This document shows, piece after piece, positions 7,674 to 16,866 of a stretch of 64,000 nucleotides of DNA. Under the pieces are notes generated by a model that saw only the letters and a program-made list of their open reading frames with translations, was not told the origin of the DNA and did no database searches. This stretch comes from Streptomyces sp. 2131.1 (GTDB lineage: Bacteria > Actinomycetota > Actinomycetes > Streptomycetales > Streptomycetaceae). A program made the translations under genes and the position numbers. Each line of letters starts with the position of its first letter. Within the stretch, counting starts at the first letter, position 1. The DNA lies in the NCBI RefSeq assembly GCF_900105515.1, contig NZ_FNSY01000001.1:5816001-5880000 (forward strand), written 5' to 3'.

Positions 7674-8342
7674 ATCAGCGCCGAGCCCCGCATCAACGAC
7701 CGGATTCGCGTGCCCGAGGTGCGACTTGTCGGTCCCAGTGGCGAGCAGGTCGGGATTGTGCCGCTTGCCAAGGCCCTGGAACTCGCACAGGAGTACGACC
7801 TCGACCTGGTCGAGGTGGCGGCTACCGCCCGTCCGCCCGTGTGCAAGCTCATGGACTACGGGAAGTTCAAGTACGAGTCGGCCATGAAGGCCCGTGAGGC
7901 GCGCAAGAACCAGGCGCACACGGTCATCAAGGAGATGAAGCTCCGGCCGAAGATCGACCCGCACGACTATGACACCAAGAAGGGTCACGTCGTCCGGTTC
8001 CTCAAGCAGGGCGACAAGGTCAAGATCACGATCATGTTCCGTGGTCGTGAGCAGTCCCGCCCCGAGCTGGGCTTCCGACTGCTCCAGCGTCTCGCTTCGG
8101 ACGTGGAGGAACTCGGCTTCATCGAGTCCAACCCGAAGCAGGACGGCCGGAACATGATCATGGTTCTGGGCCCGCACAAGAAGAAGACCGAAGCCATGGC
8201 CGAGGCCCGCGAGGCCCAGGCCGCCCGCAAGGCGGAGCGCCAGGGGAACAACACCCCCGACGCCGAGCCCGCGGGTCAGGCCCCCGAGGCTCCGGCCGAG
8301 GCGGCGCCCGAGGCCGAGGCCGAGACACCTTCCGAGGCGTGA
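7674..8342 (+). CDS. infC: Translation initiation factor IF-3, non-canonical AUC start
   Basis: The product reads (M)SAEPRINDRIRVPEVRLVG with both IF-3 domains: the N-domain with KALELAQEYDLDLVEVA and CKLMDYGKFKYE, and the C-domain with EMKLRPKIDPHDYDTKK and SNPKQDGRNMIMVL. IF-3 binds the 30S subunit, checks the start codon and keeps subunits apart. A strong GAGGAGGA site (7663-7670) is correctly placed before ATC at 7674; no ATG, GTG or TTG lies near it in frame, and the next in-frame ATG would cut away the N-domain. A rare start codon lets IF-3 repress its own synthesis in other bacteria. The C-terminus has an Ala/Glu-rich extension. Confidence 0.92.
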   Translation: MSAEPRINDRIRVPEVRLVGPSGEQVGIVPLAKALELAQEYDLDLVEVAATARPPVCKLMDYGKFKYESAMKAREARKNQAHTVIKEMKLRPKIDPHDYDTKKGHVVRFLKQGDKVKITIMFRGREQSRPELGFRLLQRLASDVEELGFIESNPKQDGRNMIMVLGPHKKKTEAMAEAREAQAARKAERQGNNTPDAEPAGQAPEAPAEAAPEAEAETPSEA

Positions 8343-8347
8343 CCGCG

Positions 8348-8370
8348 GGGGGTGCCACCCAGGCACCCCC
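8348..8370 (+). terminator. Intercistronic hairpin infC-rpmI
   Basis: Stem GGGGGTGCC (8348-8356) with GGCACCCCC (8362-8370), loop five bases, just after the infC stop. No U run follows, so it may be a processing or stability element inside the operon rather than a terminator. Confidence 0.5.
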
Positions 8371-8462
8371 GGGTCCACCCGGAACCCCCATCAAGATCTG
8401 ACGCCCCTGCAGTCCGGTGCCCGCACCGAGAGGGGCGCCACTGACGAGGAGAGAACGGCGCG

Positions 8463-8657
8463 ATGCCGAAGAACAAGACGCACAGCGGTGCCAGCAAGCG
8501 CTTCAAGATCACCGGCTCCGGCAAGGTGCTCCGCGAGAGGGCCGGCAAGCGCCACCTGCTCGAGCACAAGTCGTCCAAGAAGACCCGCTCGCTGACCGGC
8601 ACGGTCGTCGTGGCTCCGGCCGACGCCAAGAAGATCAAGAAGCTTCTCGGCAAGTGA
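8463..8657 (+). CDS. rpmI: 50S ribosomal protein L35
   Basis: The 64-residue basic protein MPKNKTHSGASKRFKITGSG... is a full-length bacterial L35 with the conserved KTHSGASKRF start and the RHLLEHKSSKKTR core. It binds 23S rRNA in the large subunit. A GAGGAGAG site precedes the ATG. It lies between infC and rplT in the standard order, about 120 bases after infC. Confidence 0.97.
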   Translation: MPKNKTHSGASKRFKITGSGKVLRERAGKRHLLEHKSSKKTRSLTGTVVVAPADAKKIKKLLGK

Positions 8658-8764
8658 GGCCGTCGTCCCCGGTGAATCCGGGGACGCGCCCTCGATCCGA
8701 CCGGGACCAATTCGTTTCCGGGCCGTGTGAGTACGACCACGGCCCCGCTACAAGGAGTTAACAA

Positions 8765-9148
8765 GTGGCACGCGTCAAGCGGGCAGTCAACGCCCACAAG
8801 AAGCGCCGGGCGATCCTCGAGCAGGCCAGCGGTTACCGCGGTCAGCGTTCGCGCCTGTACCGCAAGGCCAAGGAGCAGGTCACCCACTCCCTGGTCTACA
8901 ACTACAACGACCGCAAGAAGCGCAAGGGCGACTTCCGTCAGCTGTGGATCCAGCGCATCAACGCCGCTGCCCGCCAGAACGGCATGACGTACAACCGCCT
9001 CATCCAGGGTCTGAAGGCCGCCAACATCGAGGTGGACCGCAAGATCCTGGCCGAGCTCGCGGTCAACGACGCCAACGCGTTCGCCGCCCTCGTCGAGGTC
9101 GCCCAGAAGGCCCTCCCGAGCGACGTCAACGCCCCGAAGGCCGCCTGA
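8765..9148 (+). CDS. rplT: 50S ribosomal protein L20
   Basis: GTG start, 127 residues, beginning VARVKRAVNAHKKRRAILEQ, with the L20 core GQRSRLYRKAKEQVTHSL and RKKRKGDFRQLWIQRINAA. L20 is an early assembly protein that binds 23S rRNA and, in several bacteria, the leader of its own operon. AAGGAG lies six bases before the GTG. Confidence 0.97.
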   Translation: MARVKRAVNAHKKRRAILEQASGYRGQRSRLYRKAKEQVTHSLVYNYNDRKKRKGDFRQLWIQRINAAARQNGMTYNRLIQGLKAANIEVDRKILAELAVNDANAFAALVEVAQKALPSDVNAPKAA

Positions 9149-9175
9149 CCCAGGCCGCACTTCCTGGCTTCCCCG

Positions 9176-9210
9176 CCGGACCCGCAGGCGCCCGCCGTCT
9201 GCGGGTCCGG
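9176..9210 (+). terminator. Terminator after rplT
   Basis: Perfect 12-bp stem CCGGACCCGCAG (9176-9187) with CTGCGGGTCCGG (9199-9210), 11-base loop, 27 bases after the rplT stop. It ends the infC-rpmI-rplT transcription unit. Confidence 0.75.
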
Positions 9211-9285
9211 TGCGTTGCGCGCCCTGTGTCCCGGGGCGCGGCGCACGACCCGGACCTTCGTCACGCAGAGAGGCTCCTCGCCGAC

Positions 9286-10128
9286 ATGGGCACCCCCGAA
9301 CTGATCTCCCCGCGATCGCCGCGGGTCGCCGCCGCCCGGCGGCTGGCCAGGCGCAACTTCCGCGGCAAGGAGCGCAGGTTCATCGCCGAGGGGCCGCAGG
9401 CCGTGCGCGAGGCCGCCGAACACCGGGGTGCCGACGGCGAGCCCACCCTCGTCGAACTCTTCGCCACCGCCGAGGCCGCCGAGCGCTACGCGCCCATCAT
9501 CGACGCCGCCCACGCGGCCGGCGCCCGCGTCCACCTCGCCGACGGCGACGTCCTCGCCGACGTCTCCCAGACCGTCACCCCGCAGGGCCTCATCGGCGTC
9601 TGCCGCTTCCTCGACTCGCCGTTCGACGAGATCCTCGCGGCCCGGCCCCGGCTGGTCGCCGTCCTGGCCCACGTCCGCGACCCCGGCAACGCCGGCACGG
9701 TGCTGCGCTGCGCCGACGCCGCGGGCGCCGACGCGGTCGTCCTGACCGACGCCTCCGTCGACCTGTACAACCCCAAGTCGGTACGCGCCTCGGTCGGCTC
9801 CCTCTTCCACCTGCCGGTCGCCGTGGGCGTCCCCGTCGAGCAGGCCGTGCGCGGGCTGCGCGAGGCGGGCGTCCGCATCCTGGCCGCCGACGGCGCCGGC
9901 AGCGACGACCTGGACGACGAACTCGACGCCGGCACCATGGGCGGGCCCACCGCCTGGGTCTTCGGCAACGAGGCCTGGGGGCTGCCCGAGGAGACCCGTG
10001 CCCTCGCCGACGCGGTGGTACGGGTGCCCATCCACGGCAAGGCGGAGAGCCTCAACCTCGCCACCGCCGCCGCGGTCTGCCTCTACGCCTCCGCGCGCGC
10101 CCAGCGCCCGCGCCGCGCCACCGGCTGA
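9286..10128 (+). CDS. TrmH/SpoU family RNA 2'-O-methyltransferase
   Basis: The ATG at 9286 gives 280 residues starting MGTPELISPRSPRVAAARRL. The N-terminal part is the substrate-binding SpoU region (NFRGKERRFIAEGPQAVREA), followed by the knotted SPOUT domain with motif 1 VRDPGNAGTVLRCADAAGAD, the middle motif STVR-like KSVRASVGSLFHLPV, and motif 3 IPIHGKAESLNLATAAAVCL-like sequence. It should transfer a methyl group from SAM to a ribose 2'-OH of rRNA or tRNA. The position next to rplT and pheST is standard for streptomycetes. The target nucleotide cannot be read from sequence. Confidence 0.92.
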   Translation: MGTPELISPRSPRVAAARRLARRNFRGKERRFIAEGPQAVREAAEHRGADGEPTLVELFATAEAAERYAPIIDAAHAAGARVHLADGDVLADVSQTVTPQGLIGVCRFLDSPFDEILAARPRLVAVLAHVRDPGNAGTVLRCADAAGADAVVLTDASVDLYNPKSVRASVGSLFHLPVAVGVPVEQAVRGLREAGVRILAADGAGSDDLDDELDAGTMGGPTAWVFGNEAWGLPEETRALADAVVRVPIHGKAESLNLATAAAVCLYASARAQRPRRATG

Positions 10129-10247
10129 CCCCGCCGCGCCGCCCCCACTTCGACGGAGAGCCTCCACGGGGTGTCGCAGCGTCACCGACGACTAGTAGGG
10201 TGACGAACTCGGGCCCACTGCACCGGTTCGAGAGGTGGGGTACGGGA

Positions 10248-11363
10248 ATGGCTGTCGGCATGAGCGGGCCGCGCGCGGTACACGCGGCCGTCGCGGACGC
10301 CGCGGCGGGTGGCCTCGGGGTGGACCCCGACGACCTCCCCGACGGGCTCGTCGTCGCGGACGAGAGCGGCCGGATCACCGTCTTCAACGCCGCCGCCGTC
10401 CGGATCACCGCCGTCCCCCGGGCCGCCGCACTCGGCCGCCCCGTGGAGCTCGCACTGCCGCTGGAGGACCTCAAGGGCCGCCGCTGGTGGGAGCTGACCG
10501 ACCCCTACGGCGGCCTCGCCACCCGGAGCGGCCAGCCCGAGCGCAACCTGCTGCTCCCCGGCGGGCGCGAGGTCCTCGTCTCCGCCCGCTACGTGCGCGA
10601 GGCCCCCACCGGACCGGTCCGCCGCCTGGTGATCAGCCTGCGCGGCACCGAGGCCCGCCGCCGCACCGAGCGCAGCCACGCCGAGCTGATCGCGACCGTC
10701 GCCCACGAGCTGCGCTCCCCGCTCACCTCGGTCAAGGGCTTCACCGCGACCCTGCTGGCCAAGTGGGAGCGGTTCACCGACGACCAGAAGCGCCTGATGC
10801 TGGAGACGGTGTACGCCGACGCCAACCGGGTCACACGTCTCATCACCGAGCTCCTGGACATCTCCCGGATCGACTCGGGGCGCCTGGAGCTGCGCCGCCA
10901 GCCCGTCGACCTCTCCGCCGCCGTCGAGCGCCACGTCCAGGCGCACACCGCGGCCGGCCAGGACCCCGGCCGCTTCCTCGTCCGCACCTGCCAGCCGCTG
11001 CCCGCGGTGTGGGCCGACCCGGACAAGGTCGACCAGGTGCTGGGCAACCTGCTGGAAAACGCGGTGCGGCACGGCGAGGGAACTGTCACCATCGACGTGG
11101 CACCCGCACCGGCGAAGAGCGACGAGAGGGGAGCGGCCGTCACCGTGAGCGACGAAGGTCCCGGCATCCCCGAGGAGTCGATGAGCCGCGTCTTCACCCG
11201 TTTCTGGCGGGGGAGCAAGCGCGGCGGCACGGGCCTGGGCCTCTACATCGTCAAGGGCATCGTCGAGGCCCACGGCGGCACGATCACGGTCGGCCGCGGC
11301 CCCGGAGGCGGCGCGGAGTTCCGATTTATGCTGCCCGTGAGCACGCCGGCCTTCCTCAAGTAG
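10248..11363 (+). CDS. PAS-domain sensor histidine kinase (soluble, orphan)
   Basis: 371 residues without a membrane segment. Order: PAS-like domain about residues 20-125 (DGLVVADESGRITVFNAAA), HisKA dimerisation domain with His153 in TVAHELRSPLTS, and HATPase with N box (NLLENAVRHGEG), G1 (DEGPGIP) and G2 (GTGLGLYIVKGIVEAHGG). It should autophosphorylate on His153. No response regulator lies next to it, so the partner is encoded elsewhere. An internal ATG twelve bases on is a possible alternative start. Confidence 0.93.
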   Translation: MAVGMSGPRAVHAAVADAAAGGLGVDPDDLPDGLVVADESGRITVFNAAAVRITAVPRAAALGRPVELALPLEDLKGRRWWELTDPYGGLATRSGQPERNLLLPGGREVLVSARYVREAPTGPVRRLVISLRGTEARRRTERSHAELIATVAHELRSPLTSVKGFTATLLAKWERFTDDQKRLMLETVYADANRVTRLITELLDISRIDSGRLELRRQPVDLSAAVERHVQAHTAAGQDPGRFLVRTCQPLPAVWADPDKVDQVLGNLLENAVRHGEGTVTIDVAPAPAKSDERGAAVTVSDEGPGIPEESMSRVFTRFWRGSKRGGTGLGLYIVKGIVEAHGGTITVGRGPGGGAEFRFMLPVSTPAFLK

Positions 11364-11517
11364 GGCACCGAGCGGCCCACGGGCGCCCCACCCGCCCCGC
11401 GACCCTTAGACTCGACCCTTGGCACCTTTGCGTCCTCCGGTCTTCGAGCGAGGTCACGGGGGTCCGGGAGCACCCCCGGCAAACGCAGCATTCAGCCAAT
11501 CGGAAGCACGGGAAGAG

Positions 11518-12645
11518 ATGTCGGCACCGAACAAGTCGTACGACCCAGTCGAGGTCGAGGCACTGAAACCGGAAGAGATCGAGCGCATCCGGGACGAGGC
11601 GCTCGCCGCCTTCGCCGCCGCGGGCGACCTCGACGCGCTCGCCCAGGCGAAGACCGCGCACACCGGTGGCACCTCGCCCCTGTCGCTCGCCAACCGCGAG
11701 ATCGGCGCGCTGCCCCCGCAGGCCAAGGCCGAGGCCGGCAAGCGCGTCGGCCAGGCCCGCGCCGCCGTGGGCCGCGCCCTCGCGGCGCGCCAGACGGAGC
11801 TGGAGGCCGAGCGCGACGCCCGGGTCCTGGTCGAGGAAGCGGTGGACGTCACCCTGCCCTACGACCGCACCCCGGCCGGCGCCCGCCACCCCCTGACGAC
11901 CTTCATGGAGCGTGTCGCCGACGTCTTCGTGGCCATGGGCTACGAGATCGCCGAGGGCCCCGAGGCCGAGGCCGAGTGGTTCAACTTCGACGCCCTGAAC
12001 TTCGTGCCCGACCACCCGGCCCGGCAGATGCAGGACACCTTCTTCGTCGAGGGCGCCGACGGCGCGAAGAACGACGAGTCCGGAGTCGTCCTGCGTACGC
12101 ACACCTCGCCGGTCCAGGCCCGCACCCTGCTCGATCGCGAGCCCCCGGTCTACGTCGTCTGCCCCGGCCGCGTCTACCGCACCGACGAGCTGGACGCCAC
12201 GCACACCCCGGTCTTCCACCAGATCGAGCTGCTCGCCGTCGACGAGGGCCTGACCATGGCGGACCTGAAGGGCACCCTCGACCACATGGTCCAGGCGCTC
12301 TTCGGCCCGGACATGAAGACCCGGCTGCGGCCGAACTTCTTCCCGTTCACCGAGCCGTCCGCCGAGATGGACATGGTCTGCTACGTCTGCCGCGGCGCGT
12401 CCGTCGGCAACCCGGACCGCCCCTGCCGCACCTGCGGCAGCGAGGGCTGGATCGAGCTCGGCGGCTGCGGCATGGTCAACCCCAAGGTGCTCACCGCCTG
12501 CGGCGTCGACCCCCGGAAGTACAGCGGATTCGCCTTCGGGTTCGGCATCGAGCGGATGCTGATGTTCCGCCACAACGTCGAAGACATGCGAGACATGGTC
12601 GAGGGTGACGTCCGGTTCACCCGGCCGTTCGGGATGGAGATCTGA
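11518..12645 (+). CDS. pheS: Phenylalanine--tRNA ligase alpha subunit
   Basis: 375 residues, ATG 11518 behind GGAAGAG. The N-terminal coiled-coil region binds the tRNA; the class II catalytic core shows RHPLTTFMERV, TPVFHQIELLAVDEG (motif 2) and GFAFGFGIERMLMFRHN (motif 3 with FGxGxER). A Cys-rich insertion CYVCRGASVG...PCRTCGSEGW is typical of actinobacterial and other long alpha subunits. It forms an alpha2-beta2 enzyme with the next gene and charges tRNA-Phe. The stop overlaps the pheT start by one base. Confidence 0.97.
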   Translation: MSAPNKSYDPVEVEALKPEEIERIRDEALAAFAAAGDLDALAQAKTAHTGGTSPLSLANREIGALPPQAKAEAGKRVGQARAAVGRALAARQTELEAERDARVLVEEAVDVTLPYDRTPAGARHPLTTFMERVADVFVAMGYEIAEGPEAEAEWFNFDALNFVPDHPARQMQDTFFVEGADGAKNDESGVVLRTHTSPVQARTLLDREPPVYVVCPGRVYRTDELDATHTPVFHQIELLAVDEGLTMADLKGTLDHMVQALFGPDMKTRLRPNFFPFTEPSAEMDMVCYVCRGASVGNPDRPCRTCGSEGWIELGGCGMVNPKVLTACGVDPRKYSGFAFGFGIERMLMFRHNVEDMRDMVEGDVRFTRPFGMEI

Positions 12646-15155
12646 TGCGCGTCCCGCTTTCCTGGCTGCGGGAATACGTCGACCTGCCGGCCACCGAGAC
12701 CGGCCGTGACGTACAGGCCAAGCTCGTCGCCGTCGGCCTGGAGGTCGAGACGGTCGAGCAGACCGGCGCCGGCCTCAGCGGCCCGCTGGTCGTCGGACAG
12801 GTGCTGACCATCGAGGAGCTGGAGGGCTTCAAGAAGCCGATCCGCTTCTGCACGGTGGACGTCGGCACCGCCAACGGCACCGGCGAGCCGCAGGAGATCG
12901 TCTGCGGCGCCCGCAACTTCGCCGTCGGCGACAAGGTCGTCGTGGTCCTGCCCGGCGCCGTGCTGCCCGGTGACTTCGCCATCGCCGCCCGCAAGACGTA
13001 CGGCAAGACCTCGCACGGCATGATCTGCTCCGCCGACGAGCTCGGCATGGGCGACGACGGCACCCACGGCATCATCGTGCTCCCGCCGGAGCACGAGGCC
13101 GGCACCGACGCGATCGAGCTCCTGCAGCTCCGCGACGAGGTCCTGGACATCGCCGTCACGCCCGACCGCGGCTACTGCCTGTCGATGCGCGGTGTCGCCC
13201 GCGAGGCCGCCATCGCCTACGGCCTGCCGCTGCGCGACCCGGCCCTCCTGGACGTGCCCGCGCCCAACGCGTACGGCTACCCGGTCAAGGTCTCCGACCC
13301 GATCGGCTGCTCCCGCTTCACCGCGCGCACCGTCACCGGGCTCCAGCCCGAGGCCCGTACCCCGATCTGGATGCAGCGCCGGCTCCAGAAGGCGGGCATG
13401 CGGCCGATCTCGCTCGCCGTCGACGTCACCAACTACGTGATGCTCGAACTCGGCCAGCCGCTGCACGCCTACGACCGGACCCGCATCGACGGACCGATCG
13501 GGGTCCGCCGCGCCGAGCAGGGCGAGAAGCTCACCACGCTCGACGGCGCCGTCCGCGTCCTGGACTCCGGCGACCTCGTCATCACCGACAACCGCGGCCC
13601 CATCGGCCTCGCGGGCGTCATGGGCGGGGCCGACACGGAGATCGCCGACGCCGCCGAGGGCGCGCACACCGCCGAGGTCGTCATCGAGGCCGCGCACTTC
13701 GACGCGATCTCGATCGCCCGGACCGCGCGCCGCCACAAGCTGCCCTCCGAGGCGTCCAAGCGCTTCGAGCGCGGCGTCGACCCGCAGGCCGCCGCCGCTG
13801 CGGCTCAGCGCACCGTCGACCTGCTGGTCCTCCTGGCCGGCGGGACCGCCGAAGCGGGCGTCACCGAGGTCACGGCCCCGTCCGCGCCCCGCACCATCAC
13901 GATGCCGGCCGACCACCCCGACAAGGTCGCCGGTGTCGCCTACGGCCGCGAGACCGTCGTACGCCGCCTCCAAGAGGTCGGCTGCGACGTCTACGGGCAG
14001 GACGAGCTCCTGGTCACCACGCCGTCCTGGCGTCCCGACCTCACCGAGCCGAACGACCTGGCCGAAGAGGTCATCCGCCTGGAGGGCTACGAGAACCTTC
14101 CGTCCACGCTCCCGACGCCGCCCTCCGGCCGCGGGCTCACCGACCGTCAGCGGCTGCACCGTCGCGTCGGCCGGGCGCTCGCGGGCGCGGGTTACGTCGA
14201 GGCGCTGAACTACCCGTTCATCGGCGAGGCGGTCCTCGACCAGCTCGGCCTGGAGGCGGACGACGCCCGCCGCCGCACGGTCCGGCTCGTCAACCCGCTC
14301 TCCGACGAGGAGCCCTCGCTGCGCACCACGCTGCTGCCGGGCCTCCTCGGCGCGCTGCGGCGCAACGACGGCCGCGGCAGCCACGACCTCGCGCTCTTCG
14401 AGACCGGCCTCGTCTTCATTCCCACCGGTCAGGAGACCAAGCCCGTCCGGCTGCCCGTCGACCGGCGCCCCTCGGAGCAGGACATCGCCTCGCTCGACGC
14501 GGCGCTGCCGCGCCAGCCGCGCCGCGCCGCCGTCGTGCTGGCCGGCGCCCGCGAGCGGGCCGGCTGGTGGGGCAAGGGCCGCCCGGCCGACTGGGCGGAC
14601 TCCGTCGAGGCCGCGCGGACCATCGCCCGCGAGGCCGGGGTCGAGGTCATCGTCCGCGCGGACCGGCACGCCCCCTGGCACCCGGGCCGCTGCGCCGCGC
14701 TGTACGTGACCGTGGCCGGTGAGGAGACCCTCTTCGGGCACGCCGGTGAGCTGCACCCGCGCGTCATCAAGGAGCTCCACCTGCCCGAGCGCACCTGCGC
14801 CGCGGAGGTCGACCTCGACGTCCTGGAGCAGGCCGTCGACGGCGTCCTGCGCGCCCCGCGGATCTCCACCTTCCCGGTGGCGACCCAGGACGTCGCGCTG
14901 GTCGTCGGCCAGGACGTGCCCGCCGCCGACGTGGAGCGGGCGCTCCGCGAGGGCGCGGGCGAACTCCTGGAGTCGCTGCGGCTGTTCGACGTCTTCACGG
15001 GCGAGCAGATCGGCGAGGGCAGCAAGTCCCTGGCGTACGCGCTGCGCTTCCGCGCCGCCGACCGCACCCTGACGGTCGACGAGGCGAGCGCCGCACGCGA
15101 CGCCGCGGTGGCCCTGGCCGCCGAGCGCACGGGCGCGGTACTGCGCGGAGCGTAG
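12645..15155 (+). CDS. pheT: Phenylalanine--tRNA ligase beta subunit
   Basis: 836 residues with all beta-subunit parts: the start MRVPLSWLREYVDLP, a tRNA-binding OB domain (about residues 40-150), B3/B4 editing domain (HxxxDxT region, PISLAVDVTNYVMLELGQPLHAYD), B5 domain, the catalytic-like core (VEALNYPFIGEAVLDQLGL) and the C-terminal anticodon-binding FDX-ACB domain (FPVATQDVALVVGQDVP). It hydrolyses mischarged Tyr-tRNA-Phe and anchors the tRNA. Full family length. Confidence 0.97.
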   Translation: MRVPLSWLREYVDLPATETGRDVQAKLVAVGLEVETVEQTGAGLSGPLVVGQVLTIEELEGFKKPIRFCTVDVGTANGTGEPQEIVCGARNFAVGDKVVVVLPGAVLPGDFAIAARKTYGKTSHGMICSADELGMGDDGTHGIIVLPPEHEAGTDAIELLQLRDEVLDIAVTPDRGYCLSMRGVAREAAIAYGLPLRDPALLDVPAPNAYGYPVKVSDPIGCSRFTARTVTGLQPEARTPIWMQRRLQKAGMRPISLAVDVTNYVMLELGQPLHAYDRTRIDGPIGVRRAEQGEKLTTLDGAVRVLDSGDLVITDNRGPIGLAGVMGGADTEIADAAEGAHTAEVVIEAAHFDAISIARTARRHKLPSEASKRFERGVDPQAAAAAAQRTVDLLVLLAGGTAEAGVTEVTAPSAPRTITMPADHPDKVAGVAYGRETVVRRLQEVGCDVYGQDELLVTTPSWRPDLTEPNDLAEEVIRLEGYENLPSTLPTPPSGRGLTDRQRLHRRVGRALAGAGYVEALNYPFIGEAVLDQLGLEADDARRRTVRLVNPLSDEEPSLRTTLLPGLLGALRRNDGRGSHDLALFETGLVFIPTGQETKPVRLPVDRRPSEQDIASLDAALPRQPRRAAVVLAGARERAGWWGKGRPADWADSVEAARTIAREAGVEVIVRADRHAPWHPGRCAALYVTVAGEETLFGHAGELHPRVIKELHLPERTCAAEVDLDVLEQAVDGVLRAPRISTFPVATQDVALVVGQDVPAADVERALREGAGELLESLRLFDVFTGEQIGEGSKSLAYALRFRAADRTLTVDEASAARDAAVALAAERTGAVLRGA

Positions 15156-15174
15156 TCCCACCCCCGCCACATGA

Positions 15175-15211
15175 AGGAGGGGCGCATCCGGCCACCGGAC
15201 GCGCCCCTCCT
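15175..15211 (+). terminator. Terminator after pheT
   Basis: Stem AGGAGGGGCGC (15175-15185) pairs perfectly with GCGCCCCTCCT (15201-15211); the loop contains a further nested TCCGG/CCGGA stem. It follows the pheT stop by 20 bases. Confidence 0.8.
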
Positions 15212-15466
15212 GTGTGCTCGCCGTCCGTCCCCGCCGCGGAGTGTCGGGCAGGCCGGCGGGGTGGACTGCGCGGATGCGGGCCGCCCTGCTGTACGAGGGG
15301 GAGCAGACGGCCCGTTCGCGCCCTGCGAGGTGAATCATTCAAGCGATCCTCCGCCCGCCGCGGCAGCGTGCGCGGCGGGACGGTTCGGGCATTCCGTTCA
15401 CACCCCGTGTGAATCGTGCTCCACTGGGGCGACACGTCCAGGCGTGCCGAACCACCGGAGGGGGAC
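15212..15466. promoter_or_regulatory. Gene-free regulatory region with TTCACAC palindrome
   Basis: No gene is supported here. At 15397-15413 there is a perfect inverted repeat TTCACAC-CCC-GTGTGAA, 54 bases before the start of the regulator gene. Such a placement fits an operator or activator site for that gene. No clear -10/-35 pair was found. Confidence 0.45.
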
Positions 15467-16816
15467 ATGGGGCCCAAGGAGCCCAATACCGCGCTTGAGG
15501 CCCTGATCGAGGAGACGGGCGTCTCCCGGGCCGGACTGGCCGCCCATGTGAACCGGGCCGGCCGTGCGCGCGGTCTCGGACTGCGTTACGAACACACCGC
15601 CGTCGCCCGCTGGCTGAAGGGCCAGCGCCCGCGCGGCCAGGTGCCCGACCTGATCTGCGAGGTGCTGGGAAACCGCCTGCACCGGGCCGTTTCACTGGAC
15701 GACATCGGCATGGCGGTCCCCGACGGCAGCCCGCCCGCCCAGGGCTCCTCGCTCCCCGGCTTCGTCGAACGGGCCACCGCCGTGTGGCGCTCCGACGCCC
15801 AGCAGCGCCCGCACGTCGTCAGCGCCCCGGCCGTCACCGGGACCGGCGCCGTGATGCCCGTCTGGGAGTGGGAGAACCCGCCGGAGGACGCCGATGTGTC
15901 GCGGACCGGGCCGGCCGGGGTCGGCGCGGCAGACATAGCAACGCTGCGGGCCGCCCGTGACCACTACGAACTGATGTACCGCAGGGCGGGCGGAATCGCG
16001 ACGCGTCCGCGCATCGTCGGCTTCCTCAACGCCGGTGCCGCCCCGCTGCTGCGCGGCGGCTACGGCGACGCGACGGGCCGTCAGCTGCACCGCGCCACGG
16101 GCGCGCTGGTGGCCGTCGCGGGGATCTGCGCCTACGACTCCGACGCGCACGGCCTGGCCCAGCGCTACTTCCACCAGGCGCTGCGGCTGGCCAAGGCGAG
16201 CGGGGACCGGGGCCTCGGCGGCTATGTGATCGCGCTGCTGGTCAACCAGTCGCTGTTCCTCGCGGAGTACCGCCAGTCCGTCGCCTTCGCGGAGGCGGCC
16301 CTGCGCGCCGCGGGCCGCGACATCACCCCCGCCCTCGCGGCCGACCTCCACGCGATGCAGGCCAAGGCGTACGCGCGGCTCGGCGACCGGACGGGCGCGC
16401 TGACGTGCATCGGCCGCGCCGAGTCGGCGGCCGCCCGCATCCGGCCGGGTGGTGAGCCGGACGAGACCGGGTACGTGCAGCCGGGCCTGGTCGATGTGCA
16501 GGTGGCGGAGGCGCTGCTGAGCCTCGGGGACCTGCCGGCGGCCCGGGAGCACGCGGTGGCGGCGGTCCGGACGCCCGCGCACGACCGGGGCCGGGTCCAC
16601 CGGCTGGCCATGCTCACCACGATCGAGCTGCGCCGGGGCGAGGCGGACCGGGCGGCGGCGACGGCCACCGAGATGGCGGACCGGGTCCGGGGCATGGAGT
16701 CGCAGCGGCTGCGCGACCGGCTCCGGGCGGTGCGCGCGGAACTGGTCGACAGCGGCAGCGCCGAGGCGCGGCAAGCCGCCGAACGCGTGGAGGGGGCGCT
16801 GCGCGTACCGCTCTGA
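15467..16816 (+). CDS. NsdA-like transcriptional regulator with TPR-type repeats
   Basis: ATG 15467 follows GGAGGGGG and gives 449 residues. The N-terminal ~80 residues (LIEETGVSRAGLAAHVNRAG, EHTAVARWLKGQRPRGQV) look like a variant HTH, and the rest is a helical repeat region of TPR type (residues ~180-440). This layout is that of NsdA-family proteins, which in Streptomyces repress sporulation and antibiotic production; a whole family of paralogues exists, so the specific role here is an inference. Cytoplasmic. Upstream palindrome at 15397-15413. Confidence 0.8.
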   Translation: MGPKEPNTALEALIEETGVSRAGLAAHVNRAGRARGLGLRYEHTAVARWLKGQRPRGQVPDLICEVLGNRLHRAVSLDDIGMAVPDGSPPAQGSSLPGFVERATAVWRSDAQQRPHVVSAPAVTGTGAVMPVWEWENPPEDADVSRTGPAGVGAADIATLRAARDHYELMYRRAGGIATRPRIVGFLNAGAAPLLRGGYGDATGRQLHRATGALVAVAGICAYDSDAHGLAQRYFHQALRLAKASGDRGLGGYVIALLVNQSLFLAEYRQSVAFAEAALRAAGRDITPALAADLHAMQAKAYARLGDRTGALTCIGRAESAAARIRPGGEPDETGYVQPGLVDVQVAEALLSLGDLPAAREHAVAAVRTPAHDRGRVHRLAMLTTIELRRGEADRAAATATEMADRVRGMESQRLRDRLRAVRAELVDSGSAEARQAAERVEGALRVPL

Positions 16817-16866
16817 GCCGAAGTCTGCTGCGATACGGCCACCTACCAGCAGAAGGTGGCAGAACT

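Noticed and set aside
11364..11517. A phenylalanine leader peptide or T-box before pheS
   Set aside because: No Phe-rich short frame and no T-box core were seen; only a modest CGGGGGT/ACCCCCG stem.
10235..11566. A frame starting MGYGNGCRHE overlapping the histidine kinase
   Set aside because: Out of frame with the HisKA/HATPase motifs and Arg-rich; a shadow.
12381..15338. A 985-codon minus-strand frame across pheT
   Set aside because: Shadow of pheT; low-complexity Gly/Ala/Arg/Val translation and no ribosome site.
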